7,055 bases of DNA from Lutibacter sp. (GCA_030599055.1 JAUVOS010000130.1:1-7055), one strand, 5' to 3'. Counted from the first letter of the stretch, positions 1 to 5,971 are shown. Notes: generated by a model not told the origin, from the letters alone. Made by a program: numbers and translations.

Positions 1-126
1 TTTCCTTACTCAAGTTTGCGCTGTCAATTGTATCTTATAAGTACTTTCCTAAACCACAACTTAAAAATGATTCGCCCAGTACTTAAACAATGTCTTTCAA
101 TGAACTTCTAATATTCTCTCTCAAAG
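1..126 (-). other. Probable rRNA operon 5' leader, partial
   Basis: No ORF is visible here. Read on the minus strand, the transcript starting near position 126 opens with ACCCGCTTTGAGAG, followed by a boxA-like GTTCATTGAAAG (positions 94-105) and AATTGACAGCGCAAAC (positions 14-29). From general familiarity, this order resembles the leaders that precede 16S rRNA in flavobacteria. A stem can form between TAAGTACT (38-45) and AGTACTTA (78-85), as in a processing or antitermination leader. The rRNA itself would lie just left of the window, so the identification is an inference. The rest of the gene-free stretch, 166-355, is A+T-rich spacer holding only the weak hairpin listed at 272-291. Confidence 0.5.
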
Positions 127-132
127 CGGGTG

Positions 133-162
133 CAAATGTAATACATAATTTTTAACTAGCAA
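133..162 (-). promoter_or_regulatory. Strong Bacteroidota-type promoter, minus strand
   Basis: On the minus strand, TTG (positions 160-162) is followed after 19 nt by TACATTTG (positions 133-140). This is an exact match to the TAnnTTTG -7 element of the primary Bacteroidota sigma factor, at a spacing inside the usual 17-23 nt. Immediately downstream the minus strand reads CACCCGC. The promoter faces out of the window's left edge, away from the DUF4294 gene, so it must drive the gene-free leader at 1-126. Confidence 0.7.
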
Positions 163-271
163 GCCTTTGTTATAAAAAAATAAATAAATTTTTGCTAACT
201 GCATTAAATGTAATATCACCCATTTTAAGAGGACGACAAAGATAACTAATTATTCGCAAATTATTTATTGA

Positions 272-291
272 GTTGATATGAAGTTATCAAC
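272..291 (-). terminator. Weak hairpin downstream of the DUF4294 gene
   Basis: GTTGATA (272-278) and TATCAAC (285-291) form a 7-bp stem with a 6-nt loop, 64 nt past the stop codon of the minus-strand DUF4294 gene. No U-tract follows on the minus strand, so this is at best a weak terminator or an RNA 3'-end stabiliser. No better terminator is visible between 162 and 355. Confidence 0.2.
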
Positions 292-355
292 AATTCTATG
301 GATTTCTTATTGAATTAAAAATATCTCTGATTTCTACTTTTTCTTGGAATCACTT

Positions 356-1060
356 TTATCGTTCAATTTCAATATGCTTTTTCATTTTTTTAGAAAGCTC
401 TTCGAAATCAAATTCAAGTTTTGATTCTTGCCGTTCTAATGTCAAATTATTAAAAGCACGTTGTAGAATATCTTCTATTAGATAATCCTCTTTAACTGTC
501 TCGGGATGATATTCACTCTTAATAGACAGCTTAAACATCTTTGCCATTTTTTGGTACCAGAAGGCTTTCCAACCACTTCGAAGCTCTTTAATCATATTGA
601 AAGCGGTTTCACCCGTTTGCCTATGAATTAGCTTAATCAAAACTCTTCCCTCTGTACGTGTAAGCTTTTTTAACTGTTCCGTAAATTCTTCTTCAAAATG
701 TTTTTGCAATCTCTTTGTGTATCGTTTTCGTTTCCGTTTTGACTTGATTTTATCTAGTCGTTCATTTATAACCGACACCTTATCTTGAGTCATCTTGGCA
801 AAGGGATAGGCATTGTGTACTTTTTTTCTAAACCAATAATAGTAGCGCCTGTCATAGTGACTTTTAAATTTTAATCTTTTCAATAAATGGATTTCATTTA
901 ATTCAATCACTAAAGTATCACCTTCAAAAATAATATAATCACCATAGACAAACGAAGTGTCTATCGCTATACTATCTTTTTGTGTCTCTTGTGCTGTTAT
1001 CTTGTTTAAAGACAAAAGACTTATTATTACGAAACAATTATATAGAAACTTTGAATTCAT
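356..1060 (-). CDS. DUF4294 domain-containing secreted protein
   Basis: This is a 234-residue protein of unknown function whose sequence fits the Bacteroidota-restricted DUF4294 family. Residues 1-24 form a signal peptide (MNSK, a hydrophobic stretch, then ITAQ), so the protein is expected in the periplasm or envelope. Family-type motifs visible in order are YYYWFRKKVHNAYP (73-86), TEGRVLIKLIHRQTG (136-150), GWKAFWYQ (163-170) and KSEYHPE (181-187). A very basic Lys/Arg stretch lies at about 105-120 and a charged helix ends the protein. The length is complete for the family. The small membrane-protein gene lies 8 nt upstream on the same strand, so the pair is probably one transcription unit. 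No catalytic residues are known for the family, and no function is proposed. Confidence 0.85.
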   Translation of the reverse strand: MNSKFLYNCFVIISLLSLNKITAQETQKDSIAIDTSFVYGDYIIFEGDTLVIELNEIHLLKRLKFKSHYDRRYYYWFRKKVHNAYPFAKMTQDKVSVINERLDKIKSKRKRKRYTKRLQKHFEEEFTEQLKKLTRTEGRVLIKLIHRQTGETAFNMIKELRSGWKAFWYQKMAKMFKLSIKSEYHPETVKEDYLIEDILQRAFNNLTLERQESKLEFDFEELSKKMKKHIEIER

Positions 1061-1068
1061 TTAATTAG

Positions 1069-1335
1069 TTATTCCTTTTTTTTGATTAAAAATGTATAAA
1101 CCCACATGAGTGTAAAAGTAGGTATTACATCTAAACCCGGTATTATTTCATCGATAAATGTAACCAAACCACCAATCTTTCCTTCTGTTCCTTTATACAT
1201 CTTATAAATTAAAAATGACGCTAGAGGTGCCCAAACAATATCACTAAACTCCCCTATTCCGGGTAATGCAAAAGAGAGCATTCCTATTGCGTCAAAAACA
1301 ACCCCTAATAGTAGTAGGGTATATTTGTTATTCAT
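1069..1335 (-). CDS. Small three-helix integral membrane protein
   Basis: An 88-residue hydrophobic protein of unknown function. Three membrane segments can be seen, at about residues 6-24, 31-48 and 66-84. The first loop is Pro/Gly-rich (LPGIGEFSDIVWAP) and the segment before the last helix contains IDEIIPGLDVIPTF. The C-terminus is basic (IKKKE), consistent with a cytoplasmic end. The arrangement resembles uncharacterised small membrane proteins that are common in flavobacteria. It lies 8 nt upstream of the DUF4294 gene, suggesting co-transcription, and is divergent from lolD across about 96 nt that must hold both promoters. No clear TAnnTTTG element was found for this direction. Confidence 0.7.
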   Translation of the reverse strand: MNNKYTLLLLGVVFDAIGMLSFALPGIGEFSDIVWAPLASFLIYKMYKGTEGKIGGLVTFIDEIIPGLDVIPTFTLMWVYTFLIKKKE

Positions 1336-1396
1336 AAATTTAAATTTTAAAAAATATTACTAGATTTATGTCAATAAATATGCCATGATAATTATT

Positions 1397-1423
1397 TTGG
1401 ATTTGATATTTTGCTTACATTCG
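1397..1423 (+). promoter_or_regulatory. Candidate lolD promoter, possibly near-leaderless
   Basis: TTG (1397-1399) is followed after 16 nt by TACATTCG (1416-1423), one mismatch from TAnnTTTG and just short of the usual spacing. Transcription would start near 1428-1432, at or next to the ATG codons at 1432 and 1435. A second, poorer candidate is TATTTTG at 1407-1413. If the first is right, the alternative TTG start at 1411 lies inside the promoter and cannot be used. Confidence 0.35.
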
Positions 1424-1431
1424 CATCCAAT

Positions 1432-2094
1432 ATGATGATTAAAGCAGAAAAAATACATAAATTCTACGGTTCTTTAGAAGTATTAAAAGGTGTGTCTCTA
1501 AATATACAACGAGGAGAAATTGTTGCTATTGTCGGGCCATCAGGTGCAGGAAAGACAACTTTATTACAGATTTTAGGCACTTTAGACAAACCCTCAGAAA
1601 ACAAAAGCACTTCTATCTCGATAAACCAAACTGATGTACTCAATTTAAAATCTAAAAAATTAGCAAAGTTTAGAAATCAACATATTGGGTTTATTTTTCA
1701 ATTTCATCAGTTATTACCCGAATTCACAGCTCTTGAAAATGTCTGTATTCCTGCTTTTATTGCTCAGAAAAATAAAAAAGAAACTGAAAAAGATGCTACT
1801 GAATTATTAGAGTTTTTAGGTCTAAAAGACAGAATTCACCACAAACCAAACGAATTATCTGGTGGAGAACAACAACGTGTTGCTGTAGCTAGAGCTCTTA
1901 TCAACAAACCACAAGTAATTTTTGCTGATGAACCCAGTGGTAATTTGGACACCGATTCCGCAAAACATTTACATCAATTGTTTTTTAAATTGCGAGATAT
2001 GTTTGGACAAACTTTTGTTATCGTAACACACAATAGACAACTTGCCAATATGGCAGACCGTAAAATAGAAATGATTAATGGTGCAATTGTATAG
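1432..2094 (+). CDS. lolD: LolD-like lipoprotein-release ABC transporter ATPase
   Basis: A 220-residue ATP-binding subunit of the LolD/MacB/FtsE group of ABC transporters. It is expected to bind the cytoplasmic face of a LolCE-type membrane complex and power the release of lipoproteins towards the outer membrane. All nucleotide-binding motifs are present: Walker A GPSGAGKTT (35-43), Q-loop Gln90 in FIFQFH, signature LSGGEQQR (142-149), Walker B VIFADEP with Glu167, and the H-loop His200. The text QLLPEFTALENV after the Q-loop is typical of LolD. An in-frame TTG at 1411 would add seven residues, but it lies within the probable promoter, so ATG 1432 (or 1435) was chosen. No permease gene is adjacent, as is common in flavobacteria. 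Assignment to LolD rather than another member of the group rests on motif similarity only. Confidence 0.85.
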   Translation: MMIKAEKIHKFYGSLEVLKGVSLNIQRGEIVAIVGPSGAGKTTLLQILGTLDKPSENKSTSISINQTDVLNLKSKKLAKFRNQHIGFIFQFHQLLPEFTALENVCIPAFIAQKNKKETEKDATELLEFLGLKDRIHHKPNELSGGEQQRVAVARALINKPQVIFADEPSGNLDTDSAKHLHQLFFKLRDMFGQTFVIVTHNRQLANMADRKIEMINGAIV

Positions 2095-2113
2095 AATTAA
2101 AACTATACATTTA
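2087..2113 (+). promoter_or_regulatory. Candidate promoter for the sigma-factor operon
   Basis: TTG (2087-2089) is followed after 16 nt by TACATTTA (2106-2113), one base from TAnnTTTG. It lies at the end of lolD and just before the ECF sigma gene. No terminator is visible between lolD and the sigma gene, so read-through from lolD is an alternative source of transcripts. Confidence 0.3.
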
Positions 2114-2153
2114 TCGCTTCCTATTGCTAATTTTTCAAAATCGAACTTCTTGA

Positions 2154-2726
2154 ATGAAAATACCTTGTGAACAAATAAAAGATTCAGAATTAGTCTTGAG
2201 ATCAATTCAAGACTCTGATAATTATTTTTGTTTATATCATCGGTATGAAAAACAATTAAAACGTTACATAAAACGTATTTCAAATGTACAAGAGGAAGAG
2301 GTATCTGACATTCTACAAGAATCATTTATCAAAATTTGGAAAAATTTAAATAATTATGATTCCGATATAAGCTTGACAAGCTGGATTTATCGAATTGTTC
2401 ACAACCAAACTATTTCACATTGGCGAAAATTACAATCATTTGGAAAATCTAATAATGTAAGTTATGAAACCTATTTTTCTAATTCAATAACTGAAAACAG
2501 CGTTGATAATAAAGATGAGCAAACAAAAAAGATTCAAGAGATTATTTACCAACTCCCCATAAACTATCAAGCCGTTTTGATCTTACGATTTTTTGAAAAC
2601 AAGAATTACGAAGAAATTTCAGACATACTTAAAATCCCTGAAGGAACTGTTGCTACAAGATTAAACAGAGCAAAAAAAGCTTTTTACAAAATAACTAAAA
2701 CAAAAAATATTTCATTTTTTGATTAA
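2154..2726 (+). CDS. ECF-type RNA polymerase sigma factor
   Basis: A 190-residue sigma-70 family protein with the two-domain layout of extracytoplasmic-function sigma factors. Region 2 spans about residues 27-92 and contains DILQESFIKIW (52-62, the region 2.2 core-binding helix) and LTSWIYRIVHN (74-84, region 2.3/2.4). A variable linker follows at about 95-125. Region 4 spans about 128-178 with YQLPINYQAVLILRF and the helix-turn-helix YEEISDILKIPEGTVATRLN (152-171). The length is usual for the class. A membrane-protein gene starts 11 nt downstream, and three envelope-protein genes follow on the same strand. That arrangement suggests the sigma factor controls this cluster in response to an envelope signal. 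The promoter it recognises is not known. Confidence 0.9.
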   Translation: MKIPCEQIKDSELVLRSIQDSDNYFCLYHRYEKQLKRYIKRISNVQEEEVSDILQESFIKIWKNLNNYDSDISLTSWIYRIVHNQTISHWRKLQSFGKSNNVSYETYFSNSITENSVDNKDEQTKKIQEIIYQLPINYQAVLILRFFENKNYEEISDILKIPEGTVATRLNRAKKAFYKITKTKNISFFD

Positions 2727-2737
2727 AAATACACAAT

Positions 2738-3490
2738 ATGGATACTTTTGATAAAATTACACAACAGATTGATAAAGAAAATATCGTCCCTATTCCAAAA
2801 TGGTATTTTACATTAAAAAACATTGGATTATGGTTCGTTTTTATACTTTCTGTCATAATAGGTGCTATTGCATTCTCCGTAATCTTATTTAGTATTCAAC
2901 AAACTGATTTTGAGTTATTATCTCATTTACAGCATTCAAAGATCGAAAGCCTTTTAGTCTTTTTGCCTTTCTTTTGGATTGTTATACTCTTAATTTTTAG
3001 TTTTTTTGCCTATTTTAGTTTACGTAATTCAAAGAAATCCTATAAACATTCATTATTAAGTTTATTAGGGTTAAGTACTTTTATCAGCATTTTAATAGGA
3101 ACTTTATTTTTTATAGGAGGTGGAGCCGGGAAATTAGAAGAAAGTTTTGCCAATTCTATTGAAAACTACAAAAGCTTAGAAGAAAAAAGAATACAAATAT
3201 GGATGAACCCAAAAGAAGGTATGTTAGCAGGTACAATTCAAAAAGTAGTAAACGACACGCTTTATTTAAAAGACTTTGCTGACAAAAACTGGAAGATAAC
3301 CTATAAAGATGTGTTTATACCATTCAAAATTGAATTAGTTTTTGGTGAAAAAATAAAATTAGTAGGCACTCAAATTAATGATTATTCGTTTATGACAAAA
3401 GAGATGAGACCATGGATTGGCTTTAATAATGAATCTAATAAACAGCTGAGAGACAAATTAAATAAATTGGAAAATAACAAAAATAAGTAA
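2738..3490 (+). CDS. Three-helix membrane protein, possible anti-sigma factor
   Basis: A 250-residue protein that I cannot assign to a named family. A 28-residue polar N-terminus containing PIPKWYF precedes three membrane helices at about 29-52, 70-94 and 104-127. A GGGAGK turn follows, then a C-terminal domain of roughly 120 residues with beta-like stretches (GMLAGTIQKVVNDTLYLKDF, 161-180) and a Lys/Asn-rich end. With the N-terminus inside, three helices place the C-terminal domain in the periplasm. It starts 11 nt after the ECF sigma gene, so the pair is almost certainly co-transcribed. An anti-sigma role is inferred from position and topology only. There is no zinc-binding HxxxCxxC motif, and the cytoplasmic part is very short for holding a sigma factor. 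Confidence 0.65.
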   Translation: MDTFDKITQQIDKENIVPIPKWYFTLKNIGLWFVFILSVIIGAIAFSVILFSIQQTDFELLSHLQHSKIESLLVFLPFFWIVILLIFSFFAYFSLRNSKKSYKHSLLSLLGLSTFISILIGTLFFIGGGAGKLEESFANSIENYKSLEEKRIQIWMNPKEGMLAGTIQKVVNDTLYLKDFADKNWKITYKDVFIPFKIELVFGEKIKLVGTQINDYSFMTKEMRPWIGFNNESNKQLRDKLNKLENNKNK

Positions 3491-3500
3491 TTTAAAAAAA

Positions 3501-3530
3501 GTGAAAGAAAAAGTAATGTCTTGCGTAGTA
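3501..3530 (+). promoter_or_regulatory. Possible ECF-dependent promoter before the DUF2202 genes
   Basis: The 66-nt gap before the first DUF2202 gene contains GTGAAA (3501-3506) and, after 17 nt, CGTAGTA (3524-3530). Bipartite sites with a GTAA/GTGAA-like -35 and a CGT-starting -10 are common for ECF sigma factors. The short GC-containing block stands out in an A+T-rich spacer. The match is by eye to a loose pattern, and no second copy upstream of the sigma gene was found to support it. Confidence 0.2.
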
Positions 3531-3556
3531 AGTGGTATATAAACTACTAAAACACA

Positions 3557-4216
3557 ATGACAATGACAATTAGAAGTAAGCTTGCAACATTTATCGCGCT
3601 GATTATTAGTGTCTTATTAATATCTTGCACTAACTCAGCTGGTGACTTACCGGTAACTGAAAATCAAAATTGTTCTTTAACCAATCCATCTGCAACAATT
3701 AATGAAACAGAAATCAATCTGTTAAAGCACATGCGCGAAGAAGAAAAATTAGCCCGTGATGTATATATTGAACTCTATGACATATACGGGTTAAATATAT
3801 TTAATAACATATCCCGAAGCGAGCAAATGCACATGAATACTATTTTGTGCTTGCTTGAATTCTATGATATTGAAGACCCTGCCTCTGAAACACATGGTGT
3901 TTTTGAAAATACTACTTTACAGAACTTGTACGACGACCTAATCATACAAGGAAATATTTCTTTAACCGAAGCACTCAAAGTAGGTGCAACAATTGAAGAT
4001 GTTGATATTTATGATTTAATAGAATTTGCCGAAGACACGGAGAATCCTGCGATTATTAGTATATTTGACAACTTAACTTGCGGCTCTAGAAATCATATGA
4101 GGGCATTTATCTCACGACTTACAAATAGCGGAGAAACTTATACACCACAATTTATTACTGAAGTCCTTTACAATATCATTATTAATGGAGGACATGAATC
4201 TTGTGGTATTAATTAA
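3557..4216 (+). CDS. DUF2202 ferritin-like domain lipoprotein
   Basis: A 219-residue protein with a lipoprotein signal ending in the lipobox LLISC, with Cys24 as the lipidated residue. The mature protein should be membrane-anchored in the envelope. The DUF2202 domain fills residues about 48-217 and carries the acidic and His motifs expected of a ferritin-like helical bundle: HMREEEKLARDVY (58-70), SEQMHM (88-93), ATIEDVDIYDL (144-154) and GSRNHMRAF (176-184). Metal binding through these Glu/His residues is a family-level expectation, not proven here. Cys175 and Cys216 are shared with the next gene and could form a disulfide. ATG at 3557 is chosen because it gives a complete lipoprotein signal; ATG 3563 would also serve. 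Its tandem paralogue begins 53 nt downstream. Confidence 0.85.
   Translation: MTMTIRSKLATFIALIISVLLISCTNSAGDLPVTENQNCSLTNPSATINETEINLLKHMREEEKLARDVYIELYDIYGLNIFNNISRSEQMHMNTILCLLEFYDIEDPASETHGVFENTTLQNLYDDLIIQGNISLTEALKVGATIEDVDIYDLIEFAEDTENPAIISIFDNLTCGSRNHMRAFISRLTNSGETYTPQFITEVLYNIIINGGHESCGIN
3725..3756 (+). repeat. 32-nt tract identical to 4405-4436
   Basis: This tract encodes the KHMREEEKLAR part of the first DUF2202 protein and is identical at all 32 positions, third codon positions included, to 4405-4436 in the second gene. A second identical tract of 29 nt lies at 3992-4020 and 4672-4700. The rest of the two genes is more diverged. This points to tandem duplication followed by local gene conversion or strong constraint. 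Confidence 0.8.
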
Positions 4217-4269
4217 CAAACATATTTTCAATAAATAATAAAAATCATTAATTTTAAAATTATATAATC

Positions 4270-5004
4270 ATGAAAAAATCATTTTTAATGCTAACAATTA
4301 GTTTACTTTTAGCTTTTACTACACAAGCTAGTGTTACACAAAAACAATTCCCAATGAATAATCAAGTTACTACATCATTAAATGAAAACGACATAAAGAT
4401 TCTTAAGCACATGCGCGAAGAAGAAAAATTAGCCCGAGATGTTTACGATTACTTATATGAGAAATACGAATTACCTATTTTTAATAACATCTCAAATGCA
4501 GAACAAGTGCACATGGATAGAGTATTAACGGTTTTGACTCAAAACGGGATAAAAGATCCGGCGTCAAGTGAAGTAGGAATATTTAATAATATTGAATTAC
4601 AACAATTGTATTATGACCTGATTGCACAAGGTGACAAATCAATTGTAGATGCCTTAAAAGTTGGAGCAACTATTGAAGATGTTGATATTTATGATTTAAT
4701 GAAATTTACTAAAGAAACGAATAACCCTAGTATTATTCGCATATTTGAAAATCTTACTTGTGGTTCTAGAAATCATATGAGAGCATTTATTGGTTTGTTA
4801 GAAACCTATGATGCTACCTATACCCCAAAGTATATTTCAACAAAATTATATAAAAAGATTCTGAAGGGTAAACACGAAAAATGTGGAATGGGTAGTAGCT
4901 CTGGAATGGGCAGACAAAAAGGCAAAGGATCTAGCAAAGGATCTGGTAGAGGCTCTGGAGGTGGTATGGGAAAAGGACGTGGAATGGGTGGTAATAGATA
5001 TTAA
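4270..5004 (+). CDS. Secreted DUF2202 protein with Gly/Arg/Met-rich tail
   Basis: A 244-residue tandem paralogue of the preceding gene. Its signal peptide ends in TTQA (cleavage after about residue 20) and has no lipobox Cys, so the protein should be soluble in the periplasm or exported further, unlike its lipidated neighbour. The DUF2202 domain (about 36-205) keeps all motifs: HMREEEKLARDVY (47-59), AEQVHM (77-82), ATIEDVDIYDL (133-143) and GSRNHMRAF (165-173), with Cys164 and Cys205 conserved. From about 206 to 244 it continues into a low-complexity basic tail of Gly, Ser, Lys, Arg and Met (for example GKGRGMGGNRY) that the first paralogue lacks. A similar tail ends the next protein, the cytochrome, whose gene starts 50 nt downstream. 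Confidence 0.85.
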   Translation: MKKSFLMLTISLLLAFTTQASVTQKQFPMNNQVTTSLNENDIKILKHMREEEKLARDVYDYLYEKYELPIFNNISNAEQVHMDRVLTVLTQNGIKDPASSEVGIFNNIELQQLYYDLIAQGDKSIVDALKVGATIEDVDIYDLMKFTKETNNPSIIRIFENLTCGSRNHMRAFIGLLETYDATYTPKYISTKLYKKILKGKHEKCGMGSSSGMGRQKGKGSSKGSGRGSGGGMGKGRGMGGNRY

Positions 5005-5054
5005 AATTTCTCAAATAAAAAAACCAATTTTAACATATATAAACATTTTCTAAG

Positions 5055-5576
5055 ATGAATAAAATAAAGACTTGGATAGCACCAGCACTATTAGTTGTAA
5101 TCTTTACAATTAGTTGTAACACAAATAGCAAGAAAAAAGATGCAATAAAATTGTCAACTATTGAAATAGCCAAAAAAGAAACCGACAGTATTGGAGCTCA
5201 ATTATTCAATCAAAAATGTATGATTTGTCATAATCATGTCGGAAAAGTAGATTCTACCATGTTAGCACCACCATTTTTTCAAGTAAAAGACAGGTATCTC
5301 AGAGCTTCTATGGATAAAGAGGATTTTATTGAAACCATGACTAATTGGGTAAAAAACCCTTCAGAAGATAACCTATTAATGCGTGGTACTTTAGATCACT
5401 TTGAAGTCATGCCTTATTTGGCTTATAGTGATGAAGATATTGCAAAAATTGTCAACTATGTGTATAATAATGATATGGAAAGACCAGAATGGTTTGATGC
5501 ACATCAAGAATCTCATCAAAAAGAAGGCAGAGGAATGGGCAATGGTCAAGGAAGAGGACAAGGAAATAGAAGATAA
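5055..5576 (+). CDS. Monohaem c-type cytochrome lipoprotein
   Basis: A 173-residue class I cytochrome c. The lipoprotein signal ends in FTISC with Cys21 lipidated, followed by a polar Asn/Lys linker. The haem attachment motif CMICH is at 55-59. VMPYL supplies the probable axial ligand Met119, just before the final helix DEDIAKIVNYVYNND. The domain is complete for a small monohaem cytochrome. It would act as an electron carrier on the outer face of a membrane; its partner is unknown. The last 17 residues, EGRGMGNGQGRGQGNRR, form a Gly/Arg/Gln-rich basic tail resembling that of the DUF2202 protein encoded upstream. This is the last gene of the same-strand cluster starting with the ECF sigma factor, and hairpins follow about 10-170 nt downstream. 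Confidence 0.88.
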   Translation: MNKIKTWIAPALLVVIFTISCNTNSKKKDAIKLSTIEIAKKETDSIGAQLFNQKCMICHNHVGKVDSTMLAPPFFQVKDRYLRASMDKEDFIETMTNWVKNPSEDNLLMRGTLDHFEVMPYLAYSDEDIAKIVNYVYNNDMERPEWFDAHQESHQKEGRGMGNGQGRGQGNRR

Positions 5577-5584
5577 TAAAGGGT

Positions 5585-5685
5585 GTTAAACCTCAGGGTA
5601 TCCCGATAACTATCGAGACTGAACCCAATAAAAGGAATAGACCCATCACGCCTTTGTCGTGACAGGAAGGGTCGAGGTATTAAAC
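5585..5685 (+). other. Candidate structured RNA or palindromic intergenic element
   Basis: Paired segments nest as a three-way junction. The outer stem GTTAAACCTC (5585-5594) pairs with GAGGTATTAAAC (5674-5685) with two single-base bulges. Inside, one arm is formed by TCCCGAT (5601-5607) and ATCGAGA (5612-5618) with one mismatch and a 4-nt loop. The other is formed by GACCC (5640-5644) with GGGTC (5669-5673), topped by TCACG (5646-5650) with CGTGA (5658-5662). The stretch is richer in G+C than its surroundings and contains no ORF. It lies in the 3' region of the cytochrome transcript. It may be a non-coding RNA, a 3'UTR element or a dispersed repeat; the sequence alone does not decide. Confidence 0.45.
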
Positions 5686-5689
5686 CAGT

Positions 5690-5710
5690 ATCCCGCTGAA
5701 AAAGCGGGAT
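5690..5710 (+). terminator. GC-rich hairpin downstream of the cytochrome cluster
   Basis: ATCCCGC (5690-5696) and GCGGGAT (5704-5710) form a perfect 7-bp stem with the loop TGAAAAA. No U-tract follows directly, so it may act as a transcript-end stabiliser or as part of the repeat cluster rather than as a classical terminator. Confidence 0.45.
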
Positions 5711-5722
5711 TAGTTCGACTAA

Positions 5723-5748
5723 CTAAAAAATTGAAAATAATTTTTTAG
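5723..5748 (+). terminator. A/T hairpin, possible bidirectional terminator
   Basis: CTAAAAAATT (5723-5732) and AATTTTTTAG (5739-5748) form a perfect 10-bp inverted repeat with the loop GAAAAT. It gives six T residues on the + strand and on the reverse strand. GAC (5717-5719) and GTC (5750-5752) could extend it after an internal loop. It is the last strong hairpin before the asnA leader and probably ends transcription of the cytochrome cluster. Confidence 0.4.
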
Positions 5749-5812
5749 AGTCTCACGAATAAAAACATTCTAAAAGTATTGTTCAACCTTAAATCCATGA
5801 GTCCTTATTAGT

Positions 5813-5830
5813 ATTGACACTAATTGACAC
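5813..5830 (+). repeat. Short direct repeat ATTGACAC
   Basis: ATTGACAC occurs at 5813-5820 and again at 5823-5830, a 10-nt period. The stretch 5749-5937 otherwise holds no ORF, tRNA or clear hairpin. The repeat could be a regulator half-site pair or a remnant of an A/T-rich intergenic repeat. It lies about 110 nt upstream of the asnA promoter, too far for a simple operator. Confidence 0.3.
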
Positions 5831-5937
5831 AAATTTTTCGCACTTCAATAAGCAATGTACTATAGTGATATATCCCTGGTAATGATAACACTAATTAAAT
5901 TCTTTCGGATTTTAGGTTCAATTTTAAAAAAAACACT

Positions 5938-5945
5938 TATGTTTG
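5938..5945 (+). promoter_or_regulatory. asnA leader promoter, -7 element
   Basis: TATGTTTG matches TAnnTTTG exactly. No exact TTG lies 17-23 nt upstream; the nearest text is GGTTCA at 5915-5920, so the -33 element is weak. Transcription would start near 5950, about 20 nt before the first leader ORF and about 330 nt before asnA. The long leader fits attenuation control. Confidence 0.5.
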
Positions 5946-5971
5946 TATCTTAAATACACATAATAAGTAAT

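Noticed and set aside
284..292. TTATCAACA, near a DnaA box
   Set aside because: It is a single site with one mismatch to TTATNCACA, with no cluster, no A/T unwinding element and no dnaA gene. It is better explained as one arm of a weak hairpin.
1411..1431. TTG start giving LolD seven extra residues
   Set aside because: The extra residues do not fit the family N-terminus (MIKAEKIHK-like), and the codon lies inside the probable promoter.
1969..2325. Minus-strand ORF of 118 codons across the lolD/sigma gene junction
   Set aside because: It is antisense to two well-supported genes and has no recognisable domain; it is an open-frame shadow of A/T-rich coding DNA.
5401..5589. Plus-strand ORF of 62 codons inside the cytochrome gene
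   Set aside because: It is out of frame within the 3' half of the cytochrome c coding region, which is firmly supported by CMICH and the axial Met.
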